Origin: Bacteroidota bacterium
GTDB lineage: Bacteria; Bacteroidota; Bacteroidia; UKL13-3
Direction: 5' to 3'
DNA length: 64,000 nt
NCBI GenBank assembly: GCA_027484685.1
Contig: JAIXSO010000031.1
Coordinates: forward strand, 1 to 64,000
The translations under genes were made by a program, and so were the position numbers. Shown here in pieces: positions 1 through 9,449 of this stretch. Each line of letters starts with the position of its first letter. Positions within the stretch are counted from its first letter, which is position 1. Below the pieces are notes generated by a model. That model ran no database searches, was not told the origin of the DNA, and saw only the letters and a program-made list of their open reading frames with translations.

Positions 1-2
1 TT

Positions 3-98
3 AAATTTATCAATGAACTAGATAATGAATTACTAAAACAAATAATTATTGAGTGTAATGGAGACCCTAAAATATTTATGCAGAAATATCAAACTTAA
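3..98 (+). CDS. 3' end of an unidentified protein-coding gene (partial)
   Basis: An open frame enters from the left edge and ends at a TAA at 96-98, leaving a 31-residue tail rich in Asn, Ile, Lys and Glu. The other two forward frames stop within the first 21 bases. No domain can be recognised in so short a piece. It may be a real gene end or chance openness in AT-rich DNA. Confidence 0.35.
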   Translation, partial: KFINELDNELLKQIIIECNGDPKIFMQKYQT

Positions 99-146
99 TG
101 TTTCGTACAACCGTGTTTTTGAAACCTGTCAGGTCTGTTCAAGGGT

Positions 147-161
147 AAACTTTGACAAAGT
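147..161. repeat. Single copy of a 15-bp near-palindromic motif also found at 37.3 kb
   Basis: The motif AAACTTTGACAAAGT is nearly self-complementary around a central A. The same 15 bases form part of the right arm of the inverted repeat at 37324-37358. Here it stands alone, next to a short ACCTGTCAGGT palindrome at 124-134. Its role is unknown; it may be a fragment of a dispersed palindromic repeat. Confidence 0.5.
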
Positions 162-210
162 ATAATCAATGCGAGAACGCCTTTATCAAAAAACCAAACA
201 ATAAAACATA

Positions 211-242
211 AAAAAAAGACTTGCCGATTAAAGCAAGTCTTT
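211..242 (-). terminator. Rho-independent terminator of mdh
   Basis: A perfect 10-bp stem (215-224 with 233-242) closes an 8-base loop. Read on the minus strand it is followed by a run of T (complement of the A-run at 211-217). It lies 26 bases past the mdh stop codon. Confidence 0.85.
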
Positions 243-267
243 CTTTGTTATTATTGAAAATATTGTA

Positions 268-1209
268 TTACAACACGCCAATTTCGCTTAATACATTGTT
301 CATATTGCGAACTGCATCTGCGCTTTTGTTGAATAATTCTTGCTCTTCAGCATTTAATTTATAATCAACTATGGTTTCCCAACCATTTTTACCAATAGTA
401 ACAGGAACACCTAAACAAATATCTTTTTGTCCGTATTCACCATCTAAAGATACGCAGCAAGGCATTACACGTTTTTGATCACGAACAATGCTTTCAACTA
501 ATAGAGCACTAGCAGCACCTGGAGCATACCAAGCCGAAGTACCTAATAATTTGGTTAAAGTAGCTCCACCAACCATAGTAGCATCGCTAATTTCTTTTAA
601 TTGCTCAGCACTTAAAGTATTTGAAACTGGCACACCATTTAAAGTAGCTAAACGGGTTAAAGGAATCATAGTAGTATCGCCATGACCACCAATAACTGTT
701 CCTTGAATATCGGCAGTTGGTTGGTTTAAAGCTAAACCTAAATAACCTTTAAAACGAGCGCTATCTAACAAACCACCCATACCAATAATTCTGTTTTTAG
801 GTAAACCAGTAGCTTTTAAAGCTAAATAAGTCATAGTATCCATTGGGTTAGAAACTACCACAATGATTGCATTTGGCGAATGTTTTAATACATTTTCAGC
901 AACTGTTTTTACAATATTTGCATTGGTACCAATTAACTCTTCGCGGGTCATACCTGGTTTACGAGGAATACCTGAAGTAATAACTACCACATCTGAATTA
1001 GCAGTTTTGCTGTAATCGTTTGTAGTTCCGCTTACGCGTGTTTTCATGCCTAATAACGAAGTAGTTTGGTAAATGTCTAAAGCTTTACCTTCAGCAAAAC
1101 CTTCTTTAACATCTAATAAAACTACCTCATCGGCCAATTGGCGATAAGCAATAACATCGGCTGTGGTTGCACCCACTGCACCTGCTCCAATAACTGATAC
1201 TTTTGTCAT
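268..1209 (-). CDS. mdh: Malate dehydrogenase (LDH-like type)
   Basis: Cytosolic NAD-dependent oxidation of malate to oxaloacetate in the TCA cycle. The 313 residues match the family's usual length. Visible features: the Rossmann loop GAGAVG at 8-13, an acidic residue (Asp33) after beta-2 expected for NAD binding, the substrate-binding arginines Arg83, Arg89 and Arg152, the catalytic pair Asp149 and His176 (in GGHGDTT), and Arg at 83 in the position that separates malate from lactate dehydrogenases. It is transcribed alone, ending at the terminator at 211-242; the next minus-strand gene upstream is 632 bases away. Identification is secure. Confidence 0.96.
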   Translation of the reverse strand: MTKVSVIGAGAVGATTADVIAYRQLADEVVLLDVKEGFAEGKALDIYQTTSLLGMKTRVSGTTNDYSKTANSDVVVITSGIPRKPGMTREELIGTNANIVKTVAENVLKHSPNAIIVVVSNPMDTMTYLALKATGLPKNRIIGMGGLLDSARFKGYLGLALNQPTADIQGTVIGGHGDTTMIPLTRLATLNGVPVSNTLSAEQLKEISDATMVGGATLTKLLGTSAWYAPGAASALLVESIVRDQKRVMPCCVSLDGEYGQKDICLGVPVTIGKNGWETIVDYKLNAEEQELFNKSADAVRNMNNVLSEIGVL

Positions 1210-1841
1210 GTTGTGTATGTATGAATTTAAATTTTTGAGAATTAACCAGTTTTAAAAACTGCACTGCGAAAATAAAACGATAACACACCAATAAAAATGA
1301 TTGTTTGCAGTTTTCGGCAAAGCTTATCAATTGCCTTTATTATATATTAAAACTAAAGACCAAGCTAAAAGCGAACCAACAATCAAACAACTTATAAATA
1401 ACTGATATATAATTACTTGCAAAAATATATGCAATTTCATAAAACAAATAAAAAGGTAGTTTCAATATACTTATTTAGCAAAAAATTGAGTTAATAGTTC
1501 TACATTGAGCATTTTATAAAACTATTTTAAATTCTTTAGGCTCCATTGTAGCAGAGTGTTTTTATTTGGGAGTAAACCAACTGCTACCATATTATTTTTA
1601 GGTACACATTATTTAAAAAAATTAAATAAGTGATACCAATACTTTATTAGATTTTACATAAAACCACCTATTATAACAAAAAGTTATACCATTTTGATTT
1701 ACGAAATAGGCAATGGGTTGGGTGTAAATCTTAGATGGTATTATGCCGCAAAAAATAAATTGGACTAAATAACACATCAAAGCGATATTATTTCATCAGG
1801 TGAAAGTAGTTATAGTAATCTAATGCAGAAAAAACCAGATT
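1210..1841. other. Intergenic region, 632 bases, no gene seen
   Basis: AT-rich sequence between two minus-strand genes. It should hold the mdh promoter; a TATTTTCGC stretch on the minus strand about 60-70 bases upstream of the mdh start loosely resembles the Bacteroidota -7 element but misses the consensus. No RNA gene, repeat or convincing ORF was found. Confidence 0.5.
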
Positions 1842-2936
1842 TTAACTAACTCTAAAACGTTCAAAAGATTGCCAATATTTGTCTTTATAAATATCATACG
1901 ATAATTCGTATTTATTGGCATTATCCATTTGTGTTTGATAAAAAACTTTGGATGGTTTTCTAAAATCCTTACACGCAAAATAAATCTCGCGTTCGTTATT
2001 AGCAGTTTGCCTACCTATGTATAAATAACCGTCTTTATCTTGTAATTGCTCCAGTATTTTTTCTTCAATTTCATCTAAATTTTGGAAATCATCTTCATAT
2101 GGCATACCATTATTATCATTGCCATCATATTGAAAAGTAATTACTGCAATCCAAGGATGAGAAGCTTTTCTATCCCATTTTAAAAGTTGAGTATTTATAA
2201 CAGCTATCAAATTGTTACCACTTTCTAATTCAGCCTCCAAAATGGAGTATTCATCATCGGGTGAATAATAACCAAAACCTAGGTATTTTTCAATAAATTC
2301 TTTTTGTCGCCAAGTCAAAAAATCTTTGAGTTTTGCAATTGGAACCAACTCCTTTTCTGCTTCATTTTTACTGATAAATTGGAGATTATCAATATTATTT
2401 AAAAAGTCAATTTCGCCCAAATAATTATCTAAAAAAATATAAATGCCATTTCCTATTTCTTGCTTGTTATCTTCAGTGCGGTCGTTATGGATTACACAAA
2501 TATCAATTTCATCAGGATAATGAGGGTTTTCATTGGCGTAAAAAAACAAATTACTGCTATCAAATCTATACCCATTCATATTAATTCCAATGTCTTCAAT
2601 ATCGGTTGCGGGTTTAAATGCAGTAAATTTCCAACCATTAATGTTAGGTGCTGCTGCTACAAGTTCTTCCACAAAAACCATGTTTTTAGGGTTGCCATCA
2701 GCAGTTAAAATTAATTCAACGGTATTATCGTCACACATACCTGTTAAATAAAAATAGCCTTCTTTTAACTCAGCAAGTTTTGGCGAAAGTTTATCAAAAA
2801 ATTCTTTTTCAATATGTGTATGAGCTTTAACCACACTAAAAAACTCCTTTTCATTGTCTTTAAACCAATTCCAAAAATCGCTATAACTTTTAATGGGTGT
2901 CTCTTTTTTGCCGAATATATTTTTTAAAAAACTCAT
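1842..2936 (-). CDS. DUF695-family protein
   Basis: A soluble 364-residue protein with no signal peptide or membrane segment. The C-terminal part, roughly residues 230-360, resembles DUF695: an alternating aromatic/acidic stretch around DGYLYIGRQTANNEREIYFA followed by DFRKPSKVFY. The N-terminal 200 residues look like a second, separate alpha/beta domain. The biochemical function of DUF695 is not known to me. The gene stands alone, with long AT-rich gaps on both sides. The start is the first ATG of the frame and gives a typical cytosolic N-terminus. Confidence 0.75.
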   Translation of the reverse strand: MSFLKNIFGKKETPIKSYSDFWNWFKDNEKEFFSVVKAHTHIEKEFFDKLSPKLAELKEGYFYLTGMCDDNTVELILTADGNPKNMVFVEELVAAAPNINGWKFTAFKPATDIEDIGINMNGYRFDSSNLFFYANENPHYPDEIDICVIHNDRTEDNKQEIGNGIYIFLDNYLGEIDFLNNIDNLQFISKNEAEKELVPIAKLKDFLTWRQKEFIEKYLGFGYYSPDDEYSILEAELESGNNLIAVINTQLLKWDRKASHPWIAVITFQYDGNDNNGMPYEDDFQNLDEIEEKILEQLQDKDGYLYIGRQTANNEREIYFACKDFRKPSKVFYQTQMDNANKYELSYDIYKDKYWQSFERFRVS

Positions 2937-3395
2937 GTATTTGTTAATTTAATTTATATAGTATAAGGTTATAAATAATAGAAAATTTCTGATTACAACT
3001 TGGCAGTAAACATGATAATAAATGGTAATAAAAAAAAGTAAAAAATTTTATATGAATAATTTTTACCATCCATACAAATACTGTTTGATTCCATTTTCGC
3101 ATTTTGAAAAATATTTTTTTAGCGCAAACACCATTAAATGCCTATAGATGATTAAAGTTTATGATTAAATTATATACACCTAAAATTATTTAATTAACAG
3201 AAAACCAAATCTATCAAACAAATAATATTTGTAATAACCGAAACTGTTTATTTCAAACTTAAGTTGAATTGAATAAAAAAAATTTCATTCCAAATTTTAA
3301 ACCGTTTGTGCACTTAAACAATACACTTTGTTCCTTATTTGCAAAAAAATTATACTCTTTTGTTTTTTTCGAGCATCGAATAAGAAATAAAAAGT
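2937..3395. other. Intergenic region between divergent genes, no gene seen
   Basis: 459 very AT-rich bases separate the DUF695 gene from the plus-strand adhesin gene, so both promoters should lie here. TTTG motifs occur at 3305-3308 and 3328-3331, but no correctly spaced TTTG/TAnnTTTG pair could be assigned. No repeats or RNA genes seen. Confidence 0.5.
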
Positions 3396-6300
3396 ATGAA
3401 AAAGAAAACTACATCAATTAAGAAAAGACTAATTAAAAGTGCTTTTCTGTGTTTGGTTTTGATGCTCATTTTTGCTAGAGCGCAAGCGCAAAACCCAGGA
3501 AATTGTTTAAATTTTAGTGGCACTAATAGCCATGTAAAACTGCCCAATGGAAGTATCAATACCAAGCTTACCGGAGGTAAAGTAACCATCGAATCATGGA
3601 TTTTGTTAAACTCGTACAAGCCATTAGCTACCATTTGTAAAAACTGGGGTAATACGCCAATAAATGGTGCATTCCACTTTGGAATGGATGGCACAGGTAA
3701 CAAAGTTGGGATTGCTATTACCCAAGATAACAACAGCACCCAACCATACGTAATTTCTAATGATTCTTTACAATTAAACAAATGGTATCATGTGGCCTTT
3801 AGTGCAGATGGAAGCAACCTCAGTTTGTACATTAATGGTAAATTACAAGGTTCTACCCCATATAATGGAACCTTATTAACTACTAATCAGTACACTTATA
3901 TAGGCGTAAAGCCTGATGGTGCTGGAGCTGCAGTGCCACCTTCGTCACAATTTGCAGGTTATTTAAACGGAAGTTTAGATGAATTGAGAATTTGGAATGT
4001 AGGAAGAACACAAGCGCAAATTAGAGCATCAATGTTAGATACCATTTCGCGAAATACTGCTGGCTTAATAGCATATTATAACTTTAATCAAGGTGTAAAT
4101 GGCGGAAATAATGCTGCTATTACCACTTTAAATGATTTAACAAGCAATGCAACAAACGGACAGTTATCGGGCATAAGTTTAACAGGAGCTAGTAATAATT
4201 GGATAGAAAGTTACGCTATGGCTGTGCCACCGGTTTTAACTCCAACCAATATTGGTGGATTTACATTTACTGCCAATTGGTCAAATCCAGTTGTGGGAGT
4301 TGTTGATACATTTTTATTAGAAGTATCAACTAATAGTTTATTTACTAATAATGTTGGTGGCTCACCATTTAAATTTGCTAATAACGTTAATTCAAAAGTT
4401 TTAGTAGGTTTAACCAATGCAACTAAATTTTATTACAGAGTAAGTGCAAGCAAAAATAGTGTAATTAATCAAGGCTTACCGTTTTTCCTTGATTCAGCAA
4501 CAACCGCAACGGTATCAACTATGATTGCTGGTGATACAAGCGTGAAATTAACCACAAGAGGAAATAATATTGTAATAGATAATTCATTAACAATTACGGC
4601 TTCCAATACCATATCAGGAGCCAATGTAACCTTCACTTCAGGCAAACAAACTGGCGATACTTTATGGTACTCAGGCACACTTCCTGCGGGAGTAACTGCT
4701 AGTTACAATGCAACCACAGGCATATTAGCTTTTACTGGAAATGCTACTGCAGCTCAATATCAAACTTTATTAAGAACTGTTACTTTTAAATCTATTTCTT
4801 CAACTAATTTTACAGTTAGGAATATTGCATTTACATTAGGAAGAGCTATTCCTTTTAATGGTCATTATTACGAATTTGTGGCAGCTAGTAATATAAGTTT
4901 TACCAATGCAAAAACAGCGGCTAGCGCTCGAAACTATTTTGGTTTACAAGGCTATTTGGCAACAGTTACTTCATCGGCAGAAAACAATTACATTGCTTCA
5001 AAACTAACTGTTGATGCTTGGATGGGTGCCTCAGATGAGTTTTCACAAATTAATGCAGCAAAAGGAACTACTGCGTTTGCTAATCAAGCAGCTTCAGAAG
5101 GAAAATGGCATTGGGTTACTGGCCCTGAAAAAGGCATACAATTTAGTAACGGTAACTCTCCAAATGCTGTTGCTGTTGGTGGTAGTTTTATTAATTGGAA
5201 CAATAACCAACCAGATAATTTTTTAAATTTAGAACATTATGGTCAATTTTATGGAAGTTCGGTTCCTGCAGGCCGTTGGAACGATTTAGCTTTAACCGAC
5301 TTACTTGCAGGATATATGTGCGAATATGGAGGAATGGCAGGCGACCCAACAGTGGTACTTTCATATAACCGTAACATACAATTAACTGCTGGAGAGGCAC
5401 CTCAAACAATTACTGGTTTACAACTTTGGCTAGATGCTTCTGATGTTAACAATAATGGAGCTAATCCAAGTAATAATACCGCTATTACCACTTGGAAAGA
5501 TCGTTCAGGTGCTGGCAATGATGCAGTAGTTCTTTCTGGACAAAATGCAGGTGTATTAACTACTAATCAAATAAACGGCAAAGCAACTATTAAATTTACC
5601 AGAACATCATCAACTGTAGGTTCGGTTTATAATGTTCCAAACGTAGATATTAGAGCTCAAAATATGCCTAAAACTACCATCTTTACTGTTTATAAGCAAG
5701 GCGCTCAAACTACTCCTCCTGCTGACCAAGCTATTTGGGGCTGCGATAATGGTGCATGGGACAGATTTTTCTTTTCAAGTTTCCCTTCGTACAATGCAGG
5801 TGGAAATAACCCAAATAATGGTGGTGTTTCGCAAGGTACTTATGCAAATGTTGTTCCTAATGCTGGTTTATTAAACAAAACTCAATTATTAACCGCTGTT
5901 TACGATAATCAAACTGCATCGGGTTCAGGAGTTTATTTTAACGGCCAAAATATTGCAACATTTACAGATGTTACCACTTTAAATGCAGCACAAACAACCT
6001 TAAGAATTGGCTTTGATGGAGACGACAATTGCTACAATGGCGATATAGCCGAAATGATTGTTTACAATAGAAAATTAACTGATTGTGAAATATTGAGCAT
6101 TAACAAATATCTTGGTAATAAATATGGTGTAACCTTTGCATCGGTTAGTATTGATACTTCTGGCCCTACTAACTTTAGATTAGGGGATAGTGTTATACTT
6201 TCTTCAAGTATTACGGCTAGTTCATACCAATGGTTAAAAAATGGTTCAATTATTTCTGGAGCTAATTCAAAAAATTACACTGCAAAGCAATCGGGTAACT

Positions 6301-7826
6301 ACCAAGTAGTTGTTACTAATTTATGTAATGATACTTCAGCAGTGAAACAAGTGGTAGTTATACCAACTCCAATAGTAAAAACTACATCTATTACTAATAT
6401 CAAATCAACAAGTGCTAATCTAAGTGGTAATGTTATTGATACAGGTTCAACAGCTGTTACTGAGCGCGGAGTTGTTTATGCTACAACTAATAATCCAACT
6501 ACTGCTAACAATAAAGTTATAATTGGTGCGGGCTTAGGTGCTTATTCACAAAACATCACAGGTTTATTACCTGCCACTATTTACCATGTGCGAGCTTATG
6601 CCATTAACAATGTTGGCACAAGTTATGGTGCTGATAGTATCTTTACCACTTTATCTGCTGCCGCTCCTTCGGTAAAAACTGAAAGTATTTCATCAATTGG
6701 TGCTACTAACGCTACCTTAAGTGGAAATGTTACCGATTCAGGCACATTTGCTGTAACGGAACGTGGTGTAGTTTACGCTACAACTGTTAACCCAACTACT
6801 GCTAATACCAAAGTTGCTTTGGGTTTTGGTTTAGGAAACTTCTCTCAAAATGTAACAGGGTTATCACCTGCCACTACATACCATGTTCGCGCTTATGCCA
6901 TTAACAGTGTTGGCACAAGTTATGGTGCTGATAGTGTGTTTACCACTTTATCTGCTTTTGCTCCTTTGGTATCAACAGGTAGTATTTCATCAATAGGTAT
7001 TACCAATGCTACTTTAGGTGGTAACGTTACCGATTCAGGCACAACAGCTGTAACTGATCGAGGAGTAGTTTATGCTACAACCATTAACCCAACTACTGCT
7101 AATATAAAGGTTGCTATGGGTTCTGGTTTTGGTTCTTTCTCTCAAAATGTTACTGGTTTATTACCAGCCACTACTTATCATGTGCGTGCTTATGCCATTA
7201 ATAGTGTTGGTACAAATTATGGCGCTGATAGTGTATTTACCACCTTACCTGCTCCAACTGTAGCAAATGTTATTACTGGTAATGTTACCAATATTTCTAA
7301 CACTTCGGCTAATCTTTCGGGTAATGTTATTGCCGATGGCGGTGCTTCAGTTACTGAACGTGGTGTTGTTTTAGCTACAACAGCTAACCCTACTACGGCC
7401 AATATCAAAATAGCTTTGGGTTCAGGTTTAGGTAATTTCTCGCAAAATGTAACAGCTTTAATTCCTAATACTACTTATCATTACAGAGCTTATGCTATCA
7501 ATAGTGTTGGTACTAGTTATGGTGTTGATAGTGTATTTACTACTTTACCTAACCCTGAGTTTAATAAAAATATTACCAATGCTTTCTCCCCTGATGGCGA
7601 TGGTACAAATGATACTTGGGTAATTGATAATGCTGATATGTTAGATGGACATGAAATTACTGTTTATAATATTTTTGGTCAAGAAGTATTTAGCCAAACT
7701 GGTTATAATACTCCTTGGGATGGTAAAAAAGATGGAAACCTTGTTCCTTCTGGCGAATACTATTACCATATTAAAGGCAGTAAAATCAACATCAAAGGAG
7801 CATTACTAATTAAAAATAATCAATAA
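3396..7826 (+). CDS. Multidomain surface adhesin with C-type lectin and LamG-like domains, T9SS type B sorting domain
   Basis: A 1476-residue secreted protein. Domains in order: signal peptide (1-32, ending AQAQ); LamG/concanavalin-like (about 30-230); FN3-like (270-360); cadherin-like stretch; C-type lectin fold (about 488-642, with WHWVTGPEKG and PAGRWNDLA); a second LamG-like domain opening LQLWLDASDVNNNG (675-910); Ig-like domain (925-990); four FN3-like repeats of about 97-99 residues (994 to about 1385); and a gliding-motility-associated C-terminal domain starting NAFSPDGDGTNDTW (about 1391-1476). The last domain is the type B T9SS sorting signal. The lectin and LamG domains imply binding of glycans or other surface ligands. 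The partner gene starts 24 bases downstream, so the two are probably co-transcribed. Confidence 0.88.
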   Translation: MKKKTTSIKKRLIKSAFLCLVLMLIFARAQAQNPGNCLNFSGTNSHVKLPNGSINTKLTGGKVTIESWILLNSYKPLATICKNWGNTPINGAFHFGMDGTGNKVGIAITQDNNSTQPYVISNDSLQLNKWYHVAFSADGSNLSLYINGKLQGSTPYNGTLLTTNQYTYIGVKPDGAGAAVPPSSQFAGYLNGSLDELRIWNVGRTQAQIRASMLDTISRNTAGLIAYYNFNQGVNGGNNAAITTLNDLTSNATNGQLSGISLTGASNNWIESYAMAVPPVLTPTNIGGFTFTANWSNPVVGVVDTFLLEVSTNSLFTNNVGGSPFKFANNVNSKVLVGLTNATKFYYRVSASKNSVINQGLPFFLDSATTATVSTMIAGDTSVKLTTRGNNIVIDNSLTITASNTISGANVTFTSGKQTGDTLWYSGTLPAGVTASYNATTGILAFTGNATAAQYQTLLRTVTFKSISSTNFTVRNIAFTLGRAIPFNGHYYEFVAASNISFTNAKTAASARNYFGLQGYLATVTSSAENNYIASKLTVDAWMGASDEFSQINAAKGTTAFANQAASEGKWHWVTGPEKGIQFSNGNSPNAVAVGGSFINWNNNQPDNFLNLEHYGQFYGSSVPAGRWNDLALTDLLAGYMCEYGGMAGDPTVVLSYNRNIQLTAGEAPQTITGLQLWLDASDVNNNGANPSNNTAITTWKDRSGAGNDAVVLSGQNAGVLTTNQINGKATIKFTRTSSTVGSVYNVPNVDIRAQNMPKTTIFTVYKQGAQTTPPADQAIWGCDNGAWDRFFFSSFPSYNAGGNNPNNGGVSQGTYANVVPNAGLLNKTQLLTAVYDNQTASGSGVYFNGQNIATFTDVTTLNAAQTTLRIGFDGDDNCYNGDIAEMIVYNRKLTDCEILSINKYLGNKYGVTFASVSIDTSGPTNFRLGDSVILSSSITASSYQWLKNGSIISGANSKNYTAKQSGNYQVVVTNLCNDTSAVKQVVVIPTPIVKTTSITNIKSTSANLSGNVIDTGSTAVTERGVVYATTNNPTTANNKVIIGAGLGAYSQNITGLLPATIYHVRAYAINNVGTSYGADSIFTTLSAAAPSVKTESISSIGATNATLSGNVTDSGTFAVTERGVVYATTVNPTTANTKVALGFGLGNFSQNVTGLSPATTYHVRAYAINSVGTSYGADSVFTTLSAFAPLVSTGSISSIGITNATLGGNVTDSGTTAVTDRGVVYATTINPTTANIKVAMGSGFGSFSQNVTGLLPATTYHVRAYAINSVGTNYGADSVFTTLPAPTVANVITGNVTNISNTSANLSGNVIADGGASVTERGVVLATTANPTTANIKIALGSGLGNFSQNVTALIPNTTYHYRAYAINSVGTSYGVDSVFTTLPNPEFNKNITNAFSPDGDGTNDTWVIDNADMLDGHEITVYNIFGQEVFSQTGYNTPWDGKKDGNLVPSGEYYYHIKGSKINIKGALLIKNNQ
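6375..7555 (+). repeat. Four tandem about 297-bp coding repeats (FN3-like)
   Basis: Equivalent codons recur at 6375, 6672, 6969 and 7260, giving periods of 297, 297 and 291 bases. Each unit carries a TERGVVYATT-like strand, NPTTAN, and YHVRAYAIN.VGT.YG. Copies 1-3 are close at the DNA level; copy 4 is more diverged and two codons shorter. Confidence 0.9.
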
Positions 7827-7850
7827 TTTAAACCTATTTATTACAAAATC

Positions 7851-9362
7851 ATGAAAAAGATAAATTTTCTATTGATATTGACATTGGTAATGAAGATATC
7901 AGCTATAGCACAACAACCAATTCCATATAATTTATATACACAAAACTCATTTTTATTGAATCCAGCTGCCATGGTGGAGGATAATTGTTTCCATGCTTTC
8001 ATCAATCGCCAAAGCAAGTGGTCGGATGTAAACTCACTCAATGTAAATACTTTTGGTGCACATGGCAATGTAGCCAAAAATTCATACATAGGTGGTATGA
8101 TAGTTGGCGATAACCGCGCTATGGTAAGTTATTTAACAGGTAACTTAATGTATGCTCATAAAATAATTTTTAAACAAAATAATTTTCTTGCATTAGGCCT
8201 TGGAGTTGGATTTGCTAACAACTCGCTGAACACAGAAATGGTAAACACCCAAGTAAAAAACGATCCGTCATTTAATGTATTTAACACCACTCGATTAGAT
8301 GTAGGTTTTGGTGCTACTTATTATTTAAATAAATGGCGTTTTGGTATTTCAAATCCTCATATTTTTGACCAATTTGGCGATTTTTCTAATCAATACAATG
8401 CCAACTTGGGTTATAGCTTTAATACTAAAAATAACGATTGGAGATTTACTCCTTCTGTTATGTTACGTAACTATAAAAATGTAGGTATTTTATACGATTT
8501 AATGGGAATGGCTACTTGGAAAGAAAAAGTAACTGGACAGGTTGGCTATCGTACTGATAAAAGTATTATTGCTGGAGTTGGTTTAAATTGGAAAATGCTT
8601 ACCATAGCCTATGCTTACCAATACCATGTGGGCGAAGCTTACAATGCTTTTTCGGCTAATGGAACCCAAGAAATCCAATTGGCTATTAAGTTGTGTAAAA
8701 AAGATAAACCTTTAGCTGAAGAGAAAAAACCAATTGTGGACGAAAACGCAGATAAAGTAGCAGCTACCGTAATAATGCTTGACGAAAAATATGGCAATCC
8801 TGTAGCTGGTAATATTGTAGTTAAAAAAGGTAAAACCGAAGTATATACAGGTAAAGGCGATGCAAGTGGTATTACCAATATTTATTTAGCACCTAACAAG
8901 TATGAAATGCTAGTAACCGCAGCAGGTTACTTGCCTCAACTTGAAAATGTAGATTTAAGTAATGAAGCCAAAGGTTCAAAATACGAAATTAAACTAAAAC
9001 CAGTTAAACTTGAAAAAGGTTTGGTGTTTAAATTTAAGTCTATCAATTTTGAAACTGGTTCCGATAAACTTAAAACTTCATCGTACCAAATATTAGATAA
9101 AATAGCTGATATCATGCTTGAAAATCCTAATATGGTTATTGAAATTGCAGGCTATACCGACAATGTTGGTGATGATGCTAAAAACAAAGTATTATCTGAA
9201 AAACGTGCACAATCGGTATTGGCTTACTTAACAGCTAAAGGTGTTAAGCAAGGCCAAATGAAAGCAGTGGGTTATGGCGAAGCAAACCCTATTGCTACCA
9301 ACGATACCGAAGAAGGAAGGTTACAAAACCGCAGGGTTATGTTTACCGTTATTGAATTCTAA
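7851..9362 (+). CDS. PorP/SprF-family outer-membrane protein fused to an OmpA peptidoglycan-binding domain
   Basis: A 503-residue outer-membrane protein. A signal peptide (1-20, ending AIAQ) leads into a PorP/SprF beta-barrel (about 21-290, with the family's early NPAA motif), then a carboxypeptidase-regulatory-like linker domain (about 297-385), then an OmpA C-terminal domain (about 390-503, with EIAGYTDNVGDD and LSEKRAQSVLAYL, ending NRRVMFTV). SprF-type proteins are known to be needed for secretion or anchoring of type B T9SS substrates; OmpA domains bind peptidoglycan. The gene sits 24 bases after such a substrate and before a strong terminator, suggesting a two-gene transcript in which this protein serves the adhesin. 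Confidence 0.88.
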   Translation: MKKINFLLILTLVMKISAIAQQPIPYNLYTQNSFLLNPAAMVEDNCFHAFINRQSKWSDVNSLNVNTFGAHGNVAKNSYIGGMIVGDNRAMVSYLTGNLMYAHKIIFKQNNFLALGLGVGFANNSLNTEMVNTQVKNDPSFNVFNTTRLDVGFGATYYLNKWRFGISNPHIFDQFGDFSNQYNANLGYSFNTKNNDWRFTPSVMLRNYKNVGILYDLMGMATWKEKVTGQVGYRTDKSIIAGVGLNWKMLTIAYAYQYHVGEAYNAFSANGTQEIQLAIKLCKKDKPLAEEKKPIVDENADKVAATVIMLDEKYGNPVAGNIVVKKGKTEVYTGKGDASGITNIYLAPNKYEMLVTAAGYLPQLENVDLSNEAKGSKYEIKLKPVKLEKGLVFKFKSINFETGSDKLKTSSYQILDKIADIMLENPNMVIEIAGYTDNVGDDAKNKVLSEKRAQSVLAYLTAKGVKQGQMKAVGYGEANPIATNDTEEGRLQNRRVMFTVIEF

Positions 9363-9388
9363 TCTATCACTTTAATAACTCTTTTTTC

Positions 9389-9424
9389 AAAGCCCAATCG
9401 AAAAACTTCGGTTGGGCTTTTTTA
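9389..9424 (+). terminator. Rho-independent terminator of the adhesin/PorP unit
   Basis: A 12-bp stem (9389-9400 with 9409-9420, one G-T pair), 8-base loop, then a T-run. It starts 26 bases after the PorP-OmpA stop codon. Confidence 0.88.
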
Positions 9425-9449
9425 TGGATTATAGATATGTTTGTGCAAC

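Noticed and set aside
1634-1768. 45-codon stop-free stretch ending NGLGVNLRWYYAAKNKLD
   Set aside because: It looks faintly like a gene tail but has no start, no family and could arise by chance in this AT-rich gap.
3350-3781. Minus-strand open frame of 143 codons across the adhesin start
   Set aside because: It lies mostly antisense to the signal peptide and LamG domain of a well-supported gene, has no family features, and its composition follows from the opposite strand.
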